Shown: positions 34,845 through 42,608 of the stretch, one piece after another
Numbering within the stretch: position 1 is the stretch's first letter
How the letters are laid out: every line of letters begins with the position of its first letter
The notes under the pieces: model-generated
Seen by the model: only the letters and a program-made list of their open reading frames with translations
Told to the model about the DNA's origin: nothing
The model's database searches: none
Program-made: the position numbers and the translations under genes
Assembly: GCA_002309695.1 (NCBI GenBank)
Contig: DBXV01000012.1
Coordinates: 163,254-227,253, forward strand
Direction: 5' to 3'
Length of the DNA: 64,000 nt
Source of the DNA: Myxococcales bacterium UBA1203
Lineage (GTDB): Bacteria > Myxococcota > Myxococcia > Myxococcales > UBA5297

Positions 34845-35786
34845 TCAGGCGGGCGGCTGGTCAGAAGGGGACGCGGGGGGTTCGGTTTTCTTTTTCTTCT
34901 TTTTATAGTGGTAGAGGCAATATAAAATTATTGCGGGTATTCCTGTTACAGCGAACAAGAGCGGCATGTTCGGCCGTGTTCCCATCGTCATTTTCATCAA
35001 GACGCTGATGATCAGGCCGATAAAAGCCAGGAGCATGGATAGCGCGAGAAGACCGCCAAAAAAATAAACGATGCCGTCTGCAGCGCCTAAAAAGGAATCA
35101 ATCTTCTTTTGGCGGTAGAGACAATACAATGCAGCCGCGAAAAGAAGTGCAGCTATTAGTGTCAGAGCCAGAAGGAGCGGCAGGAAAAAACGACCCCAAA
35201 TAATGGCAGCAATCCAGAGAAGCAGTGCCAGCGCACCGTAAAAGAAACGAAAACCGGCGCCGGTGTATTGTTTTTGAATTATCTGCCTGCGGCCAAAGAA
35301 AAAGAGCATTATCGCCAGAAAGAGACAGGTTATATGCAGCAGATAACCCGGGGGATTCTCTATAAACGGCATAACAATCCCGCAGAATTTCAGCCAGGTA
35401 TCAATTTCGATGTTTTTGAGCTCTGTGGCTTTAATATTCTCTTTAATTTCAAGCTGATCTATTTCGCTCGGGAAAACAGACAAAATGTCATTATTATATA
35501 AGAAAATAAAGCATTTCTCTTTGTTTTGACAAAATACAGCCACTTCCCGGCCATAATCTGTTTCAAAAACATTTTCTTCGCCGCGCTCACCCACACGCTG
35601 AACGAGTAATTTAACAGGATCAATGGAAAGAATTCCGTCGCCATACCAACGGGTAAATGTTATTTTTTCTCTACTTTCAGTTTCGATGGTTCGCTTTGTT
35701 CCTGAATACGCCGGATGCGCCTGCGCGGCAGACGAGAAAAACATCAGGAAAAACAGGATGATGCTCAGGAAAAGGCTTTTTTTCAT
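34845..35786 (-). CDS. Exported membrane protein of unknown family (TDYGR family, member 2)
   Basis: 313 residues. Signal peptide MKKSLFLSIILFFLMFFSSA ending AQA. The extracytoplasmic region contains NVFETDYGREVAVFCQNKEK and CFIFLYNNDILSVFP followed by LEIKENIKATE. It aligns with member 1 as F-x-TDYGR-(D/E)-V-x-V-x-C-x(4)-KC-x-IFLY. Five or six hydrophobic helices follow, then a Lys-rich tail KKKKKKTEPP. The shared two cysteines could form a disulfide. Tandem paralogy and the signal peptide/sensor-like domain/membrane-bundle layout suggest an envelope function, not an enzyme. Confidence 0.8.
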   Translation of the reverse strand: MKKSLFLSIILFFLMFFSSAAQAHPAYSGTKRTIETESREKITFTRWYGDGILSIDPVKLLVQRVGERGEENVFETDYGREVAVFCQNKEKCFIFLYNNDILSVFPSEIDQLEIKENIKATELKNIEIDTWLKFCGIVMPFIENPPGYLLHITCLFLAIMLFFFGRRQIIQKQYTGAGFRFFYGALALLLWIAAIIWGRFFLPLLLALTLIAALLFAAALYCLYRQKKIDSFLGAADGIVYFFGGLLALSMLLAFIGLIISVLMKMTMGTRPNMPLLFAVTGIPAIILYCLYHYKKKKKKTEPPASPSDQPPA

Positions 35787-35828
35787 CAGAGGATTCCGGA
35801 TTTTGCGTTGAGTTGGATTTAAGCAAGA

Positions 35829-36152
35829 TCATCCGCAAGACACGGAAGACGCGGCGTAAATCAATCTCGCCAACGTCATGATAAACCAGACCAGATAGAC
35901 GACTTTTGTTATTATTTTCTGGAAAATGTCGAATTTTCCGAATTTCAGGCCCGCCAATGATATTCCCAGCAGAAGAATGCTGAAAAAACATGTAATTTCA
36001 ATAAATGCGGCGCAGTCATCGTCCACCTTGGAAGCGAGTTCCTCTGTGTAGGGGCACAATGGCGCCAGGAGCCCCATACAAGTGAGGACGAGAGAGCCCA
36101 GAAGGCTTACAGCCGAAAGAATTCCACAGAGAATTTTGCGGAGGAGGAGCAT
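35829..36152 (-). CDS. Small membrane protein of unknown function
   Basis: 107 residues with three hydrophobic segments (CGILSAVSLLGSLVLTCMGL, AAFIEITCFFSILLLGISLA, VVYLVWFIMTLARLIYA). The first could be a signal anchor. It is 42 bp upstream of the TDYGR member 2 gene and 2 bp after the stop of the next gene, so it belongs to the same operon. No family recognised. Confidence 0.7.
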   Translation of the reverse strand: MLLLRKILCGILSAVSLLGSLVLTCMGLLAPLCPYTEELASKVDDDCAAFIEITCFFSILLLGISLAGLKFGKFDIFQKIITKVVYLVWFIMTLARLIYAASSVSCG

Positions 36153-36154
36153 TG

Positions 36155-36577
36155 TTATACCTTTTGGGGTGGGGGTTCAGAGCCTTCTTCCGTTCCGTTT
36201 ATTTCAGATTTTTTATTTTTAATACAAACGAGTTTCTGTATGACATACGGCGTAATAATAAAGAAATACGCCAGTGAAATCATCGCGATGGATCTCAGCG
36301 GATGGTAGGATGAGAAAAAGACAATGGAATTTATTGTTTGAAGTATAAGCGCAATATAAAATGAAACCGGCTTCGGAAAGATTATGCCATAAATGATGAT
36401 AATGGCGAAATACGCTATAATATGGCAGTGAAGGCTGAGTCCCCAGTTCACGTCAAGCCGCGCCATGGGGAATAAGTGGAAAGCCAAACCAAGGCACAGG
36501 TAATAGAGAATCCCAAGTGCGGCAATGAACAGGATTTTTTTGAAGATCGGCAGGAATTTCTGGACGGTGGGATTCAT
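36155..36577 (-). CDS. Small four-helix membrane protein of unknown function
   Basis: 140 residues from ATG 36577. Four hydrophobic helices (IFKKILFIAALGILYYLCLG, HCHIIAYFAIIIIYGIIF, SFYIALILQTINSIVFFSSY, MISLAYFFIITPYVIQKL) and a short polar tail. First gene of the four-gene cluster 36577-34077. The frame is open 22 codons upstream, but that extension is polar and has no clear start signal. No family recognised. Confidence 0.65.
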   Translation of the reverse strand: MNPTVQKFLPIFKKILFIAALGILYYLCLGLAFHLFPMARLDVNWGLSLHCHIIAYFAIIIIYGIIFPKPVSFYIALILQTINSIVFFSSYHPLRSIAMISLAYFFIITPYVIQKLVCIKNKKSEINGTEEGSEPPPQKV

Positions 36578-36653
36578 GGGGAATTTTGATCTTTCTCGGA
36601 AATTTATTCCGCTCTCTATGGCAAAGGCGCCCTTTCCGGGCACTGAATTGAAA

Positions 36654-37544
36654 TCATTCAGGTTTTCTGCTTTTATTCTTCGGCAGAGCGCCAGCCCCCG
36701 TGCTGCCGCCGTTTAATTCAAGGAAATTTTCACTTGAGACAACGGAATGCCCCAGTTCTTTTTCGGTCTCTTTTCGCGCAACTCCCGCCACATTGCCGCC
36801 GCGCCGGGCGACCGTTTTATTTTCCTCAAAAGTATCAGGCTTTTCCTACTGTGAAATCTCCGTCGTGACCCGCTCCCCCAGCATCGTAAAAATCAATTCA
36901 AGATCCGTCATGTGGTCGCGAAGATTCTGATTTTTCTGGGTCAGCCCTTTGAATTTTTTATATTCGCCTGGCGTCAGTCCAAAAGTCGCCTTGGAAATTT
37001 CGGCGGTAAGAATCGCGTAATCCTTTTCCTTCGTTATTCCTCGCGCATTCCATTCGTCCGTCAGATTCTGCCGGATGGCGATTCCCCGAAGGCGCTTGTC
37101 AATCCAGTCTTTGGGATACCCCTTTTTTTCATAAAGTGCCTTCATCCGCTCCTGTGCGAGCTCAGGATTTTCGATTTCAAGAATGCGCTCATAACCGACC
37201 TGCGAAAGCCATTGCTTGAAGGGTTCAGCCTTGGGCGACGGAACAGACTGAATGATTCTGAACAGCGATTTTACGTTCGCGGCATCCGTCTTCCGCATCT
37301 TGCCATCCGGCGCGGGCATTTTGAACTGTCGACAAATTGTCGACAGTTCAAGTCCATCCTCTGAACGGACACGCTTTTTCATCTTAAACCAGTAATCCCG
37401 TGGATTGACGCTGTCCGTCAGCACCGCCACGACGTCCACGACCGAAAAATACCACTGCTCCTCCTCTTCATCCCACACAGAGCGTATTTTGCTGTCCTGA
37501 AAAAGTTTGATCTGCTGATTCTGGTCATTCCTTTTATTTTGCAC
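36654..37544 (-). pseudogene. Bro-N (phage antirepressor-like) gene interrupted by an in-frame TAG
   Basis: From 37544 the frame encodes 232 residues of a Bro-N family protein (KIRSVWDEEEEQWYFSVVDV, LSTICRQFKMPAPDGKMRKT, RIIQSVPSPKAEPFKQWLSQ, ISKATFGLTPGEYKKFKGLT) and stops at TAG (36848-36846) after EISQ. In the same frame 63 more codons follow without a break to TGA 36654-36656: EKPDTFEENKTVARRGGNVA, GVARKETEKELGHSVVSS and on. That tail is the normal C-terminus of the family, so full length would be about 296 residues. A single CAG-to-TAG change is the simplest cause. The truncated product keeps the Bro-N domain and might still work. Confidence 0.8.
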
Positions 37545-37698
37545 CGCTTTCTCCTTATTAATTCTCCAATAGCTTTTGATTCGATTTACTCAGAGGATGT
37601 TGGGGGAGTAATGCTATTCAACAGGGAAAGATTCCTTTCGTCTCATTTCCATTATGAAAAGGCGAAATGCCCCCGCGCCGAGGCGAACCGCAGACAGA

Positions 37699-38724
37699 TT
37701 ATTCCTGCCTCGCGCAGCGAATCCCAAGGTTGCGGCTTCTGCTCAAAGCAATAGACGGGCTGCTTCGAGATGTGACACGCAGGTCGGATGCTTTTTGGGT
37801 AAAGGAAACTCCCTTAAGCATGTAATAATAATTACCCCCGGAAGAAAAATCCAAAGAAGAAGTCCACTCCCAGACATTCCCGCTCATATCCACGAGGCCG
37901 AGCGGACTGTCCCCGGCAGGCGAATGCAGCGAAACGTCGCTCGTGCCCTCACAATCATCATTCGACATCGGCGCCGCCGCATTGCCCTGACAATACTTTT
38001 TCGTGGTGACGTCATAATACTGTGCTGTCACGCAGTGCGTCGGCGCATCATCTCCCCACGGATATGTCGTATTCAGGTGTTTCGTGCCATTATGCGTCGC
38101 CGCATATTCCCATTCTTCCTCTGTGGGCAGTCTGCCGCCAATCCATTCACAGTATTCTTTGGCGCCATACCAGTTCACGCAATTCATCGGGTGATTTTTC
38201 CAATCCTCGCCGCGATTGTAATTGCAGAATTTGTCCGCCGACGACATCGGTTTATAATTGTCCGACGTGCAGGCGCCTGCGGTCACGCACTTTTCAAATT
38301 CAGCGACCGTCACCGGCGTTTTCTTTAATTCAAACGCGGACACCTGAACAGTATCGTCTGCATCATATAATGTCGTTTTGTGTGACAGGACAAATGACCC
38401 GGAGGGAATGCCGATAAATTCAATGTCTTCATCTTCGGTACCGGCGTCATCTATACCTGCATCATCTTCGGCAATGCCTGCGTCAGTATTCTCAATAATG
38501 CCGGCATCAGTGGCTGGAATGCTGGCGTCAGTATTCTCGGTAATACCGGCATCGGCGGCAATTACCCCCGAATCAATCTCCAACGACTCGTCAGACCCGT
38601 CGCCTTTTTCCTCCGAACCGCCGCAGTTAATCAGCAGCAGGGAGCCAATAAAAACAGGTAAAACAACTAAACAAAATTTACCCCTACGGAGTGATGCTTT
38701 TACTGCCGACGAATTATTCTGCAT
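37699..38724 (-). CDS. SUMF1/FGE-domain lipoprotein (paralogue C)
   Basis: 341 residues. Lipobox LLLINC-GGSEEK, then a long D-A-G spacer with about seven units (TDAGIIENTDAGIAEDDAGI). The SUMF1 domain has FELKKTPVTVAEFEKCVTAG, WKNHPMNCVNWYGAKEYCEW, TTYPWGDDAPTHCVTAQY, GDSPLGLVDMSGNVWEWTSS and LGIRCARQE. KGGSW is altered to KGVSF. The C-terminal loop differs from all other copies. Unlike copies A, B and D, no family hairpin lies downstream of the stop. Convergent neighbour is none; the Bro-N gene lies further downstream on the same strand. Confidence 0.85.
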   Translation of the reverse strand: MQNNSSAVKASLRRGKFCLVVLPVFIGSLLLINCGGSEEKGDGSDESLEIDSGVIAADAGITENTDASIPATDAGIIENTDAGIAEDDAGIDDAGTEDEDIEFIGIPSGSFVLSHKTTLYDADDTVQVSAFELKKTPVTVAEFEKCVTAGACTSDNYKPMSSADKFCNYNRGEDWKNHPMNCVNWYGAKEYCEWIGGRLPTEEEWEYAATHNGTKHLNTTYPWGDDAPTHCVTAQYYDVTTKKYCQGNAAAPMSNDDCEGTSDVSLHSPAGDSPLGLVDMSGNVWEWTSSLDFSSGGNYYYMLKGVSFTQKASDLRVTSRSSPSIALSRSRNLGIRCARQE

Positions 38725-38741
38725 TGCTTTTGCTCCTGAAC

Positions 38742-38770
38742 AAAAAGCCGGGCATTTTTGAGATGCCCGG
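38742..38770 (-). terminator. Hairpin and T-tract between the OPT gene and paralogue C
   Basis: Reverse strand: CCGGGCAT (38770-38763), loop, ATGCCCGG (38755-38748), C, TTTTT (38746-38742). It lies 80 nt past the OPT stop and 17 nt before ATG 38724. It can end the OPT transcript, but again leaves no room for a promoter for the lipoprotein. Confidence 0.7.
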
Positions 38771-38849
38771 ATTCTGAAGAATCATCCCTCTCCGTCCCCT
38801 TTGGGGGGCGGTTCAGGAAGCTTTCTGTAAAGCTGAATAAGATGACATC

Positions 38850-41069
38850 TTACCCGGCCTTTTCCTCTGTCTCGTTGTGTTCTTTTGCAGTCTCCTTGGC
38901 AGGTTCCGCCGACTTGTCATCAGACTTGGGGGCATTGTCTTCCATGTCCCATTTGGCGCCCAGCCGCGCCAGCGCGTAGCAGCCGACGCCCAGCAGGATG
39001 AAGGCGATGAGGCCGGAAAGCTGTCCGGGAAGTCCCGTGTACCAGGCCGCCGCCTCGTCGATGAGTTTGGGAACGGCGCTCGTCGGGTCGTAGCTGAATT
39101 TCTCGCCGACGCTGAGGAAGCGGATGAGGGCGCCGCACTCGGGCAGGCGGCTGACGGCGGAGAAGATGCCGATGAGGGCCGCGCCGGCCATGAGGCCCGA
39201 GGCGATGAGGTGGCCCTGCTCGGCGCGGGCAGTCTTCACTTCCTTGGTCTTGCCGGTGTTGGCGACGATCCAGGAGACGAAGGCACCGGCAAGGACGGCC
39301 AGGTTGATGGAGAGGGGCAGGTACATGCCCAGGGCGAAGGCCAGCATGGGGACGCCCGCCATCCAGAGGAGGATCGCCACCACGCCGCCCAGCGCATAGA
39401 GGAGGATGGGCTGCTCGGCGCTGGACATGACGCCCTTCACGATGGCGGCCAGCATGTTGGCCTGGGGCGCGGGCAGCACGTCGGTGTTGGAAATCATCGC
39501 GCCCGTGGCGGGGTCGGCGACGAGGAAGTGATAGGCGCTGTCCATCAGCGGGATGATGAAGGCGATGAGCAGCGAGGCGAGGAGGATGCCCGCGAACTTC
39601 CACTTTTCCTGGTTTTTGGGCGTGGAGCCGATCCAGTAGCCGATCTTGAAGTCGGTGATGAGGGCGCCGGAGGTGGAGAGGGCGGTGCAGACGGCGGTGC
39701 CGATGACGAGGGCGATGAACATGCCCGCGTTTCCGGAGAGGCCGACGAGGGCCATGACGGCGGCGGCCACCACCAGCGTGATGAGGGTCATGCCGGAGAC
39801 GGGGTTGGTGCCCACGGTGGCGATGGCCTGGGCGGCCACGGGGGTGAAGAGAAAGCTCAGCAGGAATCCCACGAGAGCGCCCACCAGGGCGAAGAGCGCC
39901 GACTGACCCGCGCCGTAGCCGCCGTCGCTGTGGATGCTGACGATGAAGAAGAGTGCGGCCATCAGGAGCGCGCAGAGGAGCTGAACGAGGAGCGCCAGTT
40001 TGGGGTCGATGTCGCGCTGTGTGCGGACTTCCTCAGCCGCGGCGGCGCTGTCCTTGCCCGACTTGAGGCTCTTGAACCCGAGGGAGACCGACCCGGCGAT
40101 GATTTTGCCCATGCGGATCATGCCGATGATGCCGCTGACGGCGATGGCGCCGATGCCGATGGGCTTCACGAACTCGCTGAAGATCTGTCCCGAGGTCATC
40201 TCGGCGATGTGGAAGGTCTGGCCCAGGTAATTGAACGACTCTGCCTGGGAGCCGAAGTGGAAGATCAGCGGGACGAGCACGAGGCAGGCGAAGACGCTGC
40301 CGGCGGCGATGATGGCCGCGTATTTGAGCCCGATGATGTAGCCGAGGCCAAAGAGAGCGGCGATGCCGCTGACGTTCAGATCCATGCGCAGGGCGGTGAG
40401 TTTTTCGCCCAGGCTGCCCAGAAGCGTCTTGCTGGTGAGGGACGGATTCCAGGCGTGGACCGTCTCGGCGAGGAAGTCGAAGAGCGCGCCCAGTCCGATG
40501 GACATGAGCAGGATGCGGCCCGCGCCCTTTCCGGACTTTTCACCGGAGACGATGATCTCGTTGATGGCCGTGGCCTCGGGGAAGGGCAGGTCGCCGTGGA
40601 GGTCTTTTACGAAGTACTTCCGGAGCGGGATGATGAGGGCCACGCCCAGAGAGCCGCCGATGGCGCAGGCGAGGAAGATCTGCCACCAGCTGGGGGAGAG
40701 CTGGTTGATGTAGAGCGCCGGGACGACGAAGGCCGCGCCCGCAGCCACCACGCCCGCCGCCTGGCCGATGCTCTGCACCATGACGTTTTCGAGGATGGTG
40801 CTTTTCACCTTGCGCATCTTGCCGAAGAAGATGGCCATGACGGCGATGGGGATGGCCGCCTCAATGCCGTTGCCCGCCTTCAGCGCCATGTAGATGCAGG
40901 CCGCCGACCAGAGGACGACCATGCCGAGGCCCAGAAGGACGGACCACTTGGAAACCTCGGGGCGCGTGTCCTCCGGGGGAACAATGGGGCGGTATTCTTC
41001 GCCGGGGGCGAGTTTTGTGTAGGCGTTGGCGGGCAGCAGTCGGCCCTGCTTCTGGTCGGGGGAATCCAT
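38850..41069 (-). CDS. OPT-family oligopeptide/metal-complex transporter
   Basis: 739 residues from ATG 41069 (GGAGA about 11 nt upstream). An inner-membrane proton-coupled transporter of the OPT superfamily with about 15 hydrophobic helices. Family signatures include LPFPEATAINEIIVSGEKSG, GLGYIIGLKYAAIIAAGSVF and DFKIGYWIGSTPKNQEKWKF. The substrate is a small peptide or metal-chelate by family; bacterial members are poorly defined. The frame is open 96 codons further upstream without a signal for translation. The C-terminus is a charged low-complexity tail. Confidence 0.88.
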   Translation of the reverse strand: MDSPDQKQGRLLPANAYTKLAPGEEYRPIVPPEDTRPEVSKWSVLLGLGMVVLWSAACIYMALKAGNGIEAAIPIAVMAIFFGKMRKVKSTILENVMVQSIGQAAGVVAAGAAFVVPALYINQLSPSWWQIFLACAIGGSLGVALIIPLRKYFVKDLHGDLPFPEATAINEIIVSGEKSGKGAGRILLMSIGLGALFDFLAETVHAWNPSLTSKTLLGSLGEKLTALRMDLNVSGIAALFGLGYIIGLKYAAIIAAGSVFACLVLVPLIFHFGSQAESFNYLGQTFHIAEMTSGQIFSEFVKPIGIGAIAVSGIIGMIRMGKIIAGSVSLGFKSLKSGKDSAAAAEEVRTQRDIDPKLALLVQLLCALLMAALFFIVSIHSDGGYGAGQSALFALVGALVGFLLSFLFTPVAAQAIATVGTNPVSGMTLITLVVAAAVMALVGLSGNAGMFIALVIGTAVCTALSTSGALITDFKIGYWIGSTPKNQEKWKFAGILLASLLIAFIIPLMDSAYHFLVADPATGAMISNTDVLPAPQANMLAAIVKGVMSSAEQPILLYALGGVVAILLWMAGVPMLAFALGMYLPLSINLAVLAGAFVSWIVANTGKTKEVKTARAEQGHLIASGLMAGAALIGIFSAVSRLPECGALIRFLSVGEKFSYDPTSAVPKLIDEAAAWYTGLPGQLSGLIAFILLGVGCYALARLGAKWDMEDNAPKSDDKSAEPAKETAKEHNETEEKAG

Positions 41070-41359
41070 CGAAACGCTTCTCCATTCTCCAGCCGGGCCG
41101 TGGAAAGCGTGCCGGCTGGCGGGAACTTTTGGACACAGGGACAGACAGACGGAGCCGAACAGACGCAGCCGTTCTTCCGCCGCGCTTCCCTGACTGGCGG
41201 GGGGGCGGACGCCGGCTTCACCGTGACCTCCTTCACTCGACAGTCCCTGAGGAACGATGCGGTGAGGGGGTGTCAGGAAGCGGCCTCCGAGGCCGGGCGC
41301 GGCAATCCTTATTTCCTCTGGGAAGTCAAGGACGGGGCCCGGCGGCGCGCCTCTCAAAA

Positions 41360-42553
41360 TCAGCTCAGCGACTGTGCCACGTGGCCAGCGATGCGGCGGA
41401 TTCCCTCGTCAAAGACATCGGGGGCCGCCAGCAGGCTGACGGTGACGAAGGCCTCCTCCGGAAAATCGAAGAAGTAGCCGGGGTGAACCAGAACGCCCTC
41501 GTCTTCCAGAAGGCTGATGACCCACTCTTCCTCGGTGCGCGTCCGCGGGAGCCTGAGGCAGGCATTCCAGCCGCCTTCCGTCCGCAGGGGCTCCCACGCG
41601 GCGCTGCTCAGAGAACTTCGGAGGGTTTTCAGCGCGTCGAGGCTGCGCCTGAGCCTCGCCTTCATCCCCGCCTGAATGCGAAGGCGCTCTTTCAGAATGA
41701 CGGGGACCGCGAGCTGAGCGGGCGTTGAAGCGGACAGATAGGCATCCGCCGTGACTTCCAGCCGCCGCAGTGCCTCAGCCGTCAGCGCGTCGGGTCCGCG
41801 CACCGCCAGCCAGCCAATTTTGATTTGCGGCGAGAGGGCGATTTTCGACAGGCCGGAAAGAACGAAGCGCAGACAGTCACCTTCACAGTCTTCGAGGGCG
41901 CTGGCCGTGCCGCTCATGTCCGCGTCCAGGGCGTAATCGAAGAAGACCTCGTCGCAGATGAGGGCCAGACCGCGCTCGGCGCAGAATCGCGACAGGCGGT
42001 GGAGTTCATGGCGCTTGAGATAGGCGCCGGTGGGGTTGCCCGGACTGACGGCAATGACCGCCCGCGTCCGCGGCGTGACGGCCTTCCGGAGCGCGTCAAA
42101 GTCGATGAACCACTCGCCGTCGTAGCCCAGCCGGTAGAAACCAAGGCGCAGCGATTCCAGACCGGCCAGAAACTCGAACAGCGGGTAGCTGGGGCAGGGG
42201 GCGAGAATTTCATCGCCGGGGTCGGCCAGTAGCTTGAAGACGTAGGCGTACGCCTCGCTGGTCGATGCCGTGACGATGATGCTCTCAGGCGAGACGGTGA
42301 GGCCGCGGGAGGCCATGTCGTCAGCGATGGCCTGGCGCGTCACCGGAAGACCGCAGGGATCAGGGGCGTAGCGGTCGATGCCGGGGGCACTCAGCGCGCG
42401 CGCCAGAAACGGCTGATCCGGGCCAAGTCCCCTCTGGCTGGTGGGATTCGATTCGGTCAGGTCGAGAATCGGAAGCCCCGCGGCCCGCCGCCGGCCGAGA
42501 TGCAGCGAAATTTCATTTTCAAAGCGTTCAAAGGCGGTGCGTCTCGAAAACAT
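41360..42553 (-). CDS. PLP-dependent class I/II aminotransferase
   Basis: 397 residues from ATG 42553. Fold-type I aminotransferase. Landmarks: DLTESNPT near the N-terminus, YAPDPCGLPVTRQAIA, the PNPT-like SPGNPTGAYLK, LICDEVFFDY (Asp binding the pyridine N) and LSGLSKIALSPQIKIGWLAV with the likely Schiff-base Lys in GLSKI. The YxPDPxGLxxxRxAIA segment is seen in aspartate/alanine-type enzymes; exact substrate not predictable. Follows the sigma factor gene by 55 nt on the same strand. Confidence 0.88.
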   Translation of the reverse strand: MFSRRTAFERFENEISLHLGRRRAAGLPILDLTESNPTSQRGLGPDQPFLARALSAPGIDRYAPDPCGLPVTRQAIADDMASRGLTVSPESIIVTASTSEAYAYVFKLLADPGDEILAPCPSYPLFEFLAGLESLRLGFYRLGYDGEWFIDFDALRKAVTPRTRAVIAVSPGNPTGAYLKRHELHRLSRFCAERGLALICDEVFFDYALDADMSGTASALEDCEGDCLRFVLSGLSKIALSPQIKIGWLAVRGPDALTAEALRRLEVTADAYLSASTPAQLAVPVILKERLRIQAGMKARLRRSLDALKTLRSSLSSAAWEPLRTEGGWNACLRLPRTRTEEEWVISLLEDEGVLVHPGYFFDFPEEAFVTVSLLAAPDVFDEGIRRIAGHVAQSLS

Positions 42554-42608
42554 GGCCGATGGATTCCTTCCGGTGCCGTTCAGAGGCTGCTGTTCGGAAC
42601 TGAGCCGC

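Noticed and set aside
5681..36848. Recoding of TAG as a sense codon in this genome
   Set aside because: TAG ends glgC, tilS, ftsL and SUMF1 paralogue B at their expected family C-termini, so the two internal TAG codons are better explained by mutation or sequence error.
7840..38724. Claim of a complete diversity-generating retroelement
   Set aside because: No reverse transcriptase, template repeat or accessory gene is present in the window, and changes are not confined to adenine-derived positions; kept only as a hypothesis about loop variation.
38877..41477. 866-codon open frame opposite the OPT transporter gene
   Set aside because: The translation is Gly/Glu/Asp/His low-complexity and mirrors membrane-protein codons on the other strand; the reverse-strand frame has clear family motifs.
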